A stretch of 11,588 bases of DNA, taken from assembly GCA_900542635.1 (NCBI GenBank), contig UQOJ01000063.1, forward strand, positions 1 to 11,588. The letters are read 5' to 3'. Below the pieces are notes generated by a model, which did no database searches, was not told where the DNA came from, and was given only the letters and a program-made list of their open reading frames with translations. Every line of letters begins with the position of its first letter. The stretch's first letter is position 1. Origin of the DNA: an uncultured Collinsella sp. (lineage in GTDB: Bacteria; Actinomycetota; Coriobacteriia; Coriobacteriales; Coriobacteriaceae). Position numbers and translations under genes: made by a program. Shown here piece after piece: positions 6,641 to 11,588 of the stretch.

Positions 6641-7483
6641 TTACGCGATGGTTGCGCTGTAAGAGGCAACGTCCTCGTAAGAGTCGGTCAGGTAGGCGTC
6701 AATGCCGACGGTCGTGTTGACCAGGCTGTCGAAGCTGTCGAGCGTGCCCTTCGAGAAGGTGAACTCCTCGGTGGCGTTGGTGCCGGGCATCAGGTGGGCC
6801 GAGAACCAGGCTTCCTTCATGGTGCCGTTGACGTTGGTCTTGCCGGTGGGAGCGTAGAAGGTCAGGTCCTTGTCGCTCTTGTTGGTGATGTTGACGACAA
6901 AGCCGATGTCGCCCCAGTCGTCCTGGAACTTCTCGGTGATGGTGATGGTGCACAGGTCGTCATCGGCGACGGTGACGGCGGGGGAGATTTCGACGCTTTG
7001 GACATCGCCGTCTTCGACGGCCTCATCGATCTCCTCTTCCTTTTCGGCCGCCTCGCGATCCTTCTTCACCGTACCGGACAGATCCTTGTCGGACTTGGTA
7101 AAGACGAGTTCGTCACCGTCCGCCTCGAGAACGAGCTTGCCATCCTTGAGCTTCATGTCCTGCGAATCACCGTCGGCGGTGATGGTTGCGGTGGTGGCGT
7201 CCTTGGCCTCCCACTTAAGGTCGACAACTTCAAGGAACAGGTCGAGAGTGCCCGTGCCGTCCTCATCGAGGATCAGGATGCAGTTGACGACCCACTCTTC
7301 GAGCATGTCCATGTAGTCATCGGTCAGCTCTTCGCCCTCCAAGGTTCCACCCGAGAACTTCCAGCTACCGACGAAGTCGGCCTTGGGGTCTTTGCCGCCG
7401 CCGCTGCAGCCCGTCAGGGCAAAGGCGAGCGCCAGGACGCATGTCAGAAATGCGAGTACGGACTTTTTGAACGTTGTCTTCAT
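6641..7483 (-). CDS. secreted lipoprotein, two-domain (first of a tandem pair)
   Basis: From the ATG at 7483 the product has 280 residues, with a lipoprotein signal (MKTTFKKSV, a hydrophobic core, LTGC lipobox with C26). AAAGGAGG lies 6 bases before this ATG; a longer frame reaching 7636 would put this signal peptide inside the protein and is rejected. The first domain starts FVGSWKFSGGTLEGEEL and ends near FTKSDKDLSGTVKKDREA. An acidic linker (EKEEEIDEAVEDGD) leads to a C-terminal domain starting VTVADDDLCTITITEKF. By eye it is roughly half identical or more to the downstream lipoprotein over both domains, with the linkers unrelated. It follows the SPFH gene in the same direction after 80 bases. 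A sensory or ligand-binding role outside the membrane is possible but not shown. Confidence 0.9.
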   Translation of the reverse strand: MKTTFKKSVLAFLTCVLALAFALTGCSGGGKDPKADFVGSWKFSGGTLEGEELTDDYMDMLEEWVVNCILILDEDGTGTLDLFLEVVDLKWEAKDATTATITADGDSQDMKLKDGKLVLEADGDELVFTKSDKDLSGTVKKDREAAEKEEEIDEAVEDGDVQSVEISPAVTVADDDLCTITITEKFQDDWGDIGFVVNITNKSDKDLTFYAPTGKTNVNGTMKEAWFSAHLMPGTNATEEFTFSKGTLDSFDSLVNTTVGIDAYLTDSYEDVASYSATIA

Positions 7484-7522
7484 GGTGTCCTCCTTTATCG
7501 AACGAAACCCATAGAAGCAAAT

Positions 7523-7544
7523 GCGGGGGTGGCGGATCCCCCGC
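7523..7544 (-). terminator. hairpin after the SPFH gene
   Basis: GCGGGGG (7523-7529) and CCCCCGC (7538-7544) form a 7-bp GC stem with an 8-base loop in the 80-base gap between the SPFH gene and the first lipoprotein gene. On the minus strand it is followed by ATTTGCTTC, a poor T-run. It could be a weak terminator, or an RNA-stability element within a longer transcript. Confidence 0.4.
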
Positions 7545-7563
7545 CAATTACCAGATAGAGGGG

Positions 7564-8802
7564 CTAGGGCCGGGGCGTTCCGCAGTTGCTGCAGAACTTG
7601 CCGCCGTTTTCGCTGCCGCAGTTGGGGCAGAACCACTTGGCCGGTGCCGGGGCGGGTGCGGGACTACCGCACTCGGAGCAGAACTTGCCGGTGTTGGTGG
7701 CGCCGCAGCTGCAGGTCCATGCGCCGGCCGCAGGTGCGGCGGGAGCCGGTGCGGGAGCGGGTGCCGGAGCCGGCTGCGGGGCGGCCTGCTGCTGTGCCTG
7801 GCCGGCAGCGAACAGCTGACTGGCGTTCATGCCGCCCATGCCACCCGCCATGCCCATGCCCATAAAGCCTGCCATCGCGCCGTTGGGGTTGGCGGCTGCC
7901 GCGCGCATTGCGTCGCTCTGGGCGCTGGCAATGTTGGCTGCCGCCATGGTGGGATCGCGCATGACCGCGGCTTTCTGCAGGTCCTTGATCATCTGCTCGT
8001 CCTCTTGCGAGGCGGCGATGGAGTTGACGCCAAAGCTCACGATCTCGACGCCGCGCAGGTCACGCCAGTCGGCAGAGAGGACCTCGTTGAGCGCGCGGGC
8101 GAGCTCGGTGGTGTGGCCGGGGATGGCGCTGTAGCGGATGCCCATCTCCGAGATCTTGGCAAAGGCGGGCTGCAGGGCGGTGAGCAGCTCGGACTTAAGC
8201 TGGCTGTCGATCTTGTCGCGCGTGTAGCTGTCGGTCACGTTGCCGCATACGTTGGTGTAGAACAGCAGCGGGTTGGTGATGCGGTACGAATACTCGCCGT
8301 TGCAGCGCACGGAGATGTCGACGTCCAGGCCAATGTTGTTATCGACCACGCGGAAGGGCACGGGCGAGGCGGTGCCGTACTTGTTGCCGATGATCTCCTT
8401 GGTGTTGATGAAGTAGACACGCTGGTCCTTGCCCGCGTCGCCGCCAAAGGTAAAGCGGCTGCCGATATTGGCGAAGGTCTCCTTGATGGAATCGCCCAGG
8501 TTGCCGCTAAAGACGCTCGGCTCGCTGCCGGTATCGAAGACGAACTCACCGGGCTCCAGCGCGACTTCGATGATCTTGCCGTTTTGCACCACGAGCATGC
8601 CCTGGCCGTCGTTGACGGCGATGACCGAGCCGTTGGAGATGACATTGTCCTCGCCGCGCGTGTTGGAGCTGCGGCCACCGGTACGTTTGCTGCCCTTGCA
8701 GGCCAAGACGTCGGCAGGCATCGATTCGCAGTAGATAAATTCCTTCCACTGGTCGGCCATGACGCCGCCGGCAGCTCCCAATCCAGCTTTCAAGAGTCCC
8801 AT
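7564..8802 (-). CDS. SPFH/band-7 protein with C-terminal double zinc ribbon (YdjI-like)
   Basis: The 412-residue protein starts MGLLKAGLGAAGGVMADQWKEF, then has an SPFH (stomatin/prohibitin-like) domain over about residues 30-290, including a family-typical GMLVVQNGKIIEVALEPGEF. A Met/Gly-rich stretch (GFMGMGMAGGMGGMN), an Ala-Pro linker and two zinc ribbons follow. The first ribbon has CSC and CSEC, the second CPNC and CSNC, in the last 53 residues. No transmembrane segment is visible, so membrane attachment probably depends on a partner, as for Bacillus YdjI, which works with the membrane protein YdjG. SPFH proteins oligomerise on membranes and organise microdomains or respond to envelope stress. 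It follows the zinc-ribbon membrane protein gene by 48 bases, with AAAGGAAG upstream of the start. The family is clear; the biological role here is inferred. Confidence 0.92.
   Translation of the reverse strand: MGLLKAGLGAAGGVMADQWKEFIYCESMPADVLACKGSKRTGGRSSNTRGEDNVISNGSVIAVNDGQGMLVVQNGKIIEVALEPGEFVFDTGSEPSVFSGNLGDSIKETFANIGSRFTFGGDAGKDQRVYFINTKEIIGNKYGTASPVPFRVVDNNIGLDVDISVRCNGEYSYRITNPLLFYTNVCGNVTDSYTRDKIDSQLKSELLTALQPAFAKISEMGIRYSAIPGHTTELARALNEVLSADWRDLRGVEIVSFGVNSIAASQEDEQMIKDLQKAAVMRDPTMAAANIASAQSDAMRAAAANPNGAMAGFMGMGMAGGMGGMNASQLFAAGQAQQQAAPQPAPAPAPAPAPAAPAAGAWTCSCGATNTGKFCSECGSPAPAPAPAKWFCPNCGSENGGKFCSNCGTPRP
7732..7787. repeat. low-complexity Ala-Pro linker coding repeat
   Basis: Near-repeats of GGTGCGGGAGC on the plus strand encode the Pro-Ala run (PAPAPAPAPAPA) that joins the SPFH domain to the zinc ribbons. 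A shorter copy around 7640-7665 encodes the PAPAPAPA between the ribbons. Such stretches can change length by replication slippage, so linker length may vary among strains. Confidence 0.7.
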
Positions 8803-8850
8803 GGTGATCTTCCTTTCTCGTCAAAGGCCGGGTGGTATTGGTTGGATTGC

Positions 8851-10173
8851 TTAGTCGTCCTTGTCGTCTTTCATGACAACGGTGGTCTCGGTGTGGCTGA
8901 AGGTGTCGTGCTTCTCGGTCAGGTCGAGCTCGCCACAATACTCATCGGCACAGGTTGCTTCGTTGGCCGTCTTGAGCTGGCCTACCAGTAGTACGTCTCC
9001 GATAATCACGATGATCAGCGGCGCAATGACGTTGATGAGGATACCCTCGATATCAAAGGTGAGGTAATCCGGATCGAAGGCGTATTCCCCCATAAAGAGA
9101 ATCTGGGAGAGGATAAATCCGATCACAAAGAACAGCACCGAGGCGATGGCGAGCTTGGGCTTGGAGCAGGGGAGCTCGCCGACCAAGCGGCCGGTCTGAC
9201 CGTTCATGGCAAACAGGTAGCTCTTGCCGTTCCACGAGGTGGAGAGCATCCAGACGGGGAACAGGGCGTAGTCACTGTCTTCCCAGGTGTAGTCGAGCTG
9301 CTTGCTTTCGACCGTGGCATCGTCGTATTCATCGACGACGGCCTCGCGCAGGGCCGAGATCGTGCTTTCTTCCATACGGCGCTCGGCGCGCGCCTTGCAG
9401 GTCTCGCAGTCCTCGTCGTAACGGTTGGCGATGTAGCCGGGCATATATGCGACCGAGAACGGACGCAGTGCGTCGTAGTCAAACGGCTCGATGGCGTCCA
9501 TGTGGCCGTCGGGCATCTTGGACGATCCGTCGACGGGCACGCGCTTAAACGAGATATTGCCCTTGCGATAGGCATCGTAGTGGTCGGTGGTCGTGACGGT
9601 GCGATCGGATTCCTCGGTCACGGTCTCGTTGGTCGCGTCAAAGCACACTTCGCCGTCAACGCGGGCGCCGTAGAGCCAAAACGGCACGTAGACACCTTGG
9701 ACCTCGTCGATGTGGTTGCCGGTGACAAAGCTCTTGGGCAGCAAGATCTTGCCCTTGTAGTGTTCCTTGAGTGCGGCCGTGACGTCGTCGCGCCCGAGCT
9801 TAAACGGAATCACCAGGTCGGGCGAGAAGTCGCCAGAGAGCTGGCCGGGCGCCACGGCGGAGTTGCCGCAGTACGGGCAGGTGGTGACGGCGACGGTGCC
9901 GTCGGACACGAGCTCGGCGCCGCACGACGAGCAGATGTAGCCGGCGTTTTGGGCGAGCTCCTGCACCGCGTCGTCGGCGACGGGCTTGGGCGTTGCGGCT
10001 GCCGCATCGGCTTTGGCATCGGCCTTGTCCTGGCGCTCGCGATAGAGGGCCTCGACTTCTTCGACTTCAAAGCGCGAGTCACAGTAGTCGCAGACGAGCT
10101 TTTGCTCGGCGCTGGCAAAATGCAGGGGGCCACCGCAGGCAGGGCACTGATAGTTAACGCTCTCGAAGGCCAT
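8851..10173 (-). CDS. double zinc-ribbon membrane protein (YdjG-like)
   Basis: The 440-residue protein begins with two zinc ribbons: CPAC with CDYC (residues about 10-32) and CSSC with CPYC (about 81-103). They are separated by a charged Ala-rich linker. A conserved soluble domain follows, with VIPFKLGRDD and VQGVYVPFWLYGARVDG. A further cysteine pair (CETC) lies near residue 256. Two hydrophobic segments, starting LAIASVLFFVIGFILS and ILINVIAPLIIVIIGD, lie near residues 345-400, and the tail is acidic (KDDKDD). Databases often misname such proteins as primosomal or helicase-like because of the ribbons, but no helicase motif is seen. In Bacillus the YdjG-type partner recruits the SPFH protein YdjI to the membrane, and here the SPFH gene follows directly. 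The start has GGAAAGGA upstream and lies 23 bases after the DUF4428 gene. Confidence 0.87.
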   Translation of the reverse strand: MAFESVNYQCPACGGPLHFASAEQKLVCDYCDSRFEVEEVEALYRERQDKADAKADAAAATPKPVADDAVQELAQNAGYICSSCGAELVSDGTVAVTTCPYCGNSAVAPGQLSGDFSPDLVIPFKLGRDDVTAALKEHYKGKILLPKSFVTGNHIDEVQGVYVPFWLYGARVDGEVCFDATNETVTEESDRTVTTTDHYDAYRKGNISFKRVPVDGSSKMPDGHMDAIEPFDYDALRPFSVAYMPGYIANRYDEDCETCKARAERRMEESTISALREAVVDEYDDATVESKQLDYTWEDSDYALFPVWMLSTSWNGKSYLFAMNGQTGRLVGELPCSKPKLAIASVLFFVIGFILSQILFMGEYAFDPDYLTFDIEGILINVIAPLIIVIIGDVLLVGQLKTANEATCADEYCGELDLTEKHDTFSHTETTVVMKDDKDD

Positions 10174-10196
10174 GATCGGTCCTTTCCGTGCCGGGG

Positions 10197-10934
10197 CTAT
10201 GCGCCGATGGCGCCACCGCAGTATTCGCAGCGCCCACTGGCATCGGGAATGGTGGTGGCTCCGCAGAAGGGGCAGGTCACCGCGGTCTTGGGGGCCTTGG
10301 CGGCCACGACGCTGTCGCGTGTCTCCTGACGCAGCTGCACCAGCGCATCGCGGACTTCAGTTGCCTGGCGCTTGGCCTCGCGGTATTCGATGGAGCCGCG
10401 CTGATCGATGGTGGAGTCGTTCACGCGCAGGTTGATCTCGGTAAAGTACGGCGTGTTGACGTGGATGGTCAGATTAAAGTCGTAATCCAGGTCGTAGCGC
10501 GGCGGGTTGTAGCTCTCGCGCTCGCCGTCCTTGGTCTCGCGATAGATCTCGGTGCGCTGCTCGTCGATATCCATATCGCAGCCGAGTACCTGCGAGAACT
10601 CGATGATGTCGGGATTGGCGTCGCGCCAGCGGCTCTGCGAAGTGATGATCAGCAGCCCCGCGTCCTCATCGAGCATAATATTGGTGCGCCCGGCAGAAAG
10701 CGTGCGCGTGGGGTTGAACGAAGACAGGCGCTCGGCGTTGGCCTCGCGGTAGGCGAGTTGCTCACGGATATCGTCCGCGGTGCTGGAGCGATAGCCGTGA
10801 AAGTAGGGGGAGAGCTTGCCGGCGCACTCTTTGCACAGGTAGCCTTCATTGATTTTTGTCTTACCTAGAAGTCCCAGCTCGGTACCGCAAATCGCGCACT
10901 CTTTCTTCTCGAACATCTTGTCAAAGAAGCCCAT
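10197..10934 (-). CDS. DUF4428 domain protein with C-terminal zinc ribbon
   Basis: The 245-residue protein has an N-terminal zinc ribbon typical of DUF4428, with C13/C16 and C34/C37 in CAICGTELGLLGKTK and LCKEC. A middle beta-rich region includes IIEFSQVLGCDMDIDEQ and a long YDLDYDFNLTIHVNTPYF stretch. A short coiled segment and a second ribbon follow near the C-terminus (CPFC, CEYC). There is no signal peptide or membrane segment, so it is probably cytosolic and may join the membrane complex through its ribbons or its middle domain. It is the first gene of the minus-strand cluster. GGGAGG lies 6 bases before the ATG and is partly covered by a leader hairpin. The domain call is confident; the function is unknown. 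Confidence 0.85.
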   Translation of the reverse strand: MGFFDKMFEKKECAICGTELGLLGKTKINEGYLCKECAGKLSPYFHGYRSSTADDIREQLAYREANAERLSSFNPTRTLSAGRTNIMLDEDAGLLIITSQSRWRDANPDIIEFSQVLGCDMDIDEQRTEIYRETKDGERESYNPPRYDLDYDFNLTIHVNTPYFTEINLRVNDSTIDQRGSIEYREAKRQATEVRDALVQLRQETRDSVVAAKAPKTAVTCPFCGATTIPDASGRCEYCGGAIGA

Positions 10935-10939
10935 GGCTG

Positions 10940-10980
10940 CCTCCCATCAACTGGTAGCGTGTGTCACTTTTGATGATGGG
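10940..10980 (-). promoter_or_regulatory. leader hairpin overlapping the ribosome binding site of the DUF4428 gene
   Basis: On the minus-strand RNA, CCCATCA (10980-10974) can pair with TGATGGG (10949-10943), and the final GGG is part of the GGGAGG ribosome binding site (10945-10940). Two more pairs (CT with AG) can form past a CC bulge. The loop is 24 bases. Folding would partly hide the ribosome binding site of the cluster's first gene, so it may set or switch translation. The stem is short, and the loop shows no riboswitch I recognise. Confidence 0.35.
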
Positions 10981-11052
10981 GGAGTGCGCGATCCTTCGCG
11001 ATACCCAGACGGCTCAAGGAGTCTCCACAACTGGGACACATGGCCCATTTTT

Positions 11053-11087
11053 GACTAGTCATTGGGGACGTTCTTAAACGACTAGTC
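11053..11087. repeat. stem-loop repeat unit 1 (GGGGACGT loop)
   Basis: GACTAGTC at 11053-11060 and again at 11080-11087 (itself a palindrome) form an 8-bp stem around a 19-base loop starting ATTGGGGACGTTCTTAAA. It is followed by CGGGGGACACTCTT. Unit 2 repeats the design 51 bp downstream with a different stem. Confidence 0.8.
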
Positions 11088-11103
11088 GCGGGGGACACTC
11101 TTC

Positions 11104-11138
11104 GGCCACTCATTGGGGACGTACTTAAATGAGTGGCC
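11104..11138. repeat. stem-loop repeat unit 2 (GGGGACGT loop)
   Basis: GGCCACTCATT at 11104-11114 pairs perfectly with AATGAGTGGCC at 11128-11138. In the same frame as unit 1, the stem is GGCCACTC/GAGTGGCC and the loop ATTGGGGACGTACTTAAAT is identical to unit 1 at 17 of 19 positions. It is followed by GTTGGAGACGCTCT, matching the tail of unit 1 loosely. Confidence 0.82.
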
Positions 11139-11262
11139 GTTGGAGACGCTCTGTGCCGAGCTAGAGGTCGCGCGTGTCCCTTCTGGTCCATGCGGCTCAA
11201 AATCGCGGCGTGATGTGGACGGCTGGGGTCGAATTGGCAGCATTTCGAGCTTGACTTCGATA

Positions 11263-11291
11263 TTGAGACTGGTTCTTTATTAAAATAGATT
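11263..11291 (+). promoter_or_regulatory. candidate promoter of the final membrane-protein gene
   Basis: TTGAGA at 11263-11268 (five of six to the -35 consensus) is spaced 17 bases from TAGATT at 11286-11291 (four of six to the -10), in a locally AT-rich patch unlike its surroundings. A TTGACT at 11251 is a rival -35, but no good -10 fits it. The start codon lies about 30 bases downstream. Confidence 0.45.
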
Positions 11292-11321
11292 TCCAGACAA
11301 TTGAGCAGCTGGGGGTTAACC

Positions 11322-11588
11322 ATGAGGGGCATGGGAGACACAACCGCATATTTGCGTCGGGGCATTCGGGAGATTATATGCCTGGCGCTGTTCTTCTTCA
11401 CGTTTTTGGCGTGCGAGTATCTTTTTGATGTGCGCATGGCCGAGTTCGTGTCTCCGAACGAGGTCGTTATTTATGAGAGCCTTGTTATCGGCGCGAGCGT
11501 GATTGGCTTTTTTGTGCGTCCCATTCTGTACTATGGGACTGCGGACAAAAAGTTGGACCATCAGGTCCGGTTTGGAGTCCGCATGACA
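11322..11588 (+). CDS. membrane protein, N-terminal part (cut by window end)
   Basis: The frame stays open for 89 codons from ATG 11322 to the window edge. Two hydrophobic segments are clear: about residues 18-34 (ICLALFFFTFLACEYLF region) and about 54-71 (LVIGASVIGFFVRPILYY). They are separated by a short charged loop (VRMAEFVSPNEV). A basic N-terminus (YLRRGIRE) suggests the start faces the cytoplasm. GGGGG lies about 7 bases before the ATG; a second ATG at 11331 has a poorer context. The visible part is too short to name a family. It could be the start of a membrane-bound regulator or sensor, common in this class, but I cannot support that from what is visible. Confidence 0.7.
   Translation, partial: MRGMGDTTAYLRRGIREIICLALFFFTFLACEYLFDVRMAEFVSPNEVVIYESLVIGASVIGFFVRPILYYGTADKKLDHQVRFGVRMT

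Larger units (their letters stand above)
10935..11321. other. 387-base gene-free region with tandem repeats and divergent promoters
   Basis: No convincing gene is seen. From left to right it holds the leader of the minus-strand cluster (about 10935-11000), a small hairpin CGCGA-tcct-TCGCG near 10986-10999, two tandem stem-loop repeats (11053-11138) with nearby GGGAC motifs, a stretch of about 110 bases with no recognised signal, and the promoter and leader of the final gene. The minus-strand promoter could not be identified with confidence. Confidence 0.6.

Noticed and set aside
5724..7558. Long plus-strand frames opposite the two lipoprotein genes
   Set aside because: The minus-strand genes have lipobox signals, AAGGAGG-type ribosome sites and mutual homology. 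The plus frames show only shadow composition.
7474..8991. A 505-codon plus-strand open frame opposite the SPFH gene
   Set aside because: It is antisense to a well-supported SPFH/zinc-ribbon gene with a good ribosome site. Its composition (Gly/Ala/Val/Arg-rich, no domain) is that expected of a GC-rich shadow frame.
8851..10173. Primosomal or helicase function for the zinc-ribbon membrane protein
   Set aside because: Only the zinc ribbons recall PriA. There is no Walker or helicase motif, and two membrane segments are present.
11053..11138. CRISPR array
   Set aside because: There are only two units, the conserved parts are hairpin loops rather than repeats separated by unique spacers, and no cas gene is nearby.
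10935..11321. tRNA or other known RNA gene in the long intergenic region
   Set aside because: I could not form a cloverleaf or recognise any known RNA family; only the two stem-loop units and small hairpins are seen.

Overview
The window looks like part of a chromosome from a GC-rich Actinobacterium of the class Coriobacteriia, probably Collinsella or a close relative. This rests on the codon use, the gene content (LuxS, a DUF4867 protein, a 7TM-type sensor pair with a LuxR-type regulator) and two kinds of short hairpin repeat carrying a GGGGAC core. The genus is an inference from remembered gene content; no search was run.

Layout. Positions 116-1393 carry two plus-strand genes: luxS (AI-2 synthase), closed by a clear terminator, and a DUF4867 gene behind a striking nested palindrome that overlaps its promoter and ribosome binding site. 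A reverse reading frame that starts on top of the luxS start codon may be the edge of a divergent gene, but this is weak. Positions 1399-1449 hold a long REP-like hairpin. Positions 1647-5559 hold a tightly coupled plus-strand operon: a multi-pass membrane protein built like a histidine kinase but with its key residues replaced, an intact HisKA_3-type histidine kinase, and a NarL/FixJ-type response regulator. It ends at a strong hairpin shared with the convergent gene set.

Positions 5663-10934 are read on the minus strand, in the order DUF4428 zinc-ribbon protein, double zinc-ribbon two-TM membrane protein, SPFH protein with a C-terminal double zinc ribbon, then two paralogous secreted lipoproteins. 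All five are in one direction with short gaps and good ribosome binding sites. The first three resemble the Bacillus YdjG/YdjI type of membrane-associated SPFH module. The paired lipoproteins suggest an extracytoplasmic arm, so the whole may be an envelope-surveillance or membrane-organising system; that role is inferred.

Positions 10935-11321 contain no gene but hold two tandem hairpin repeats, 51 bp apart, with a nearly constant loop and stems that differ by compensatory base changes. A plus-strand membrane protein begins at 11322 and runs off the end of the window.

The strongest leads are the SPFH/zinc-ribbon/lipoprotein cluster, the pseudokinase-kinase pair, the compensatory tandem hairpins and the operator-like dyad before the DUF4867 gene.
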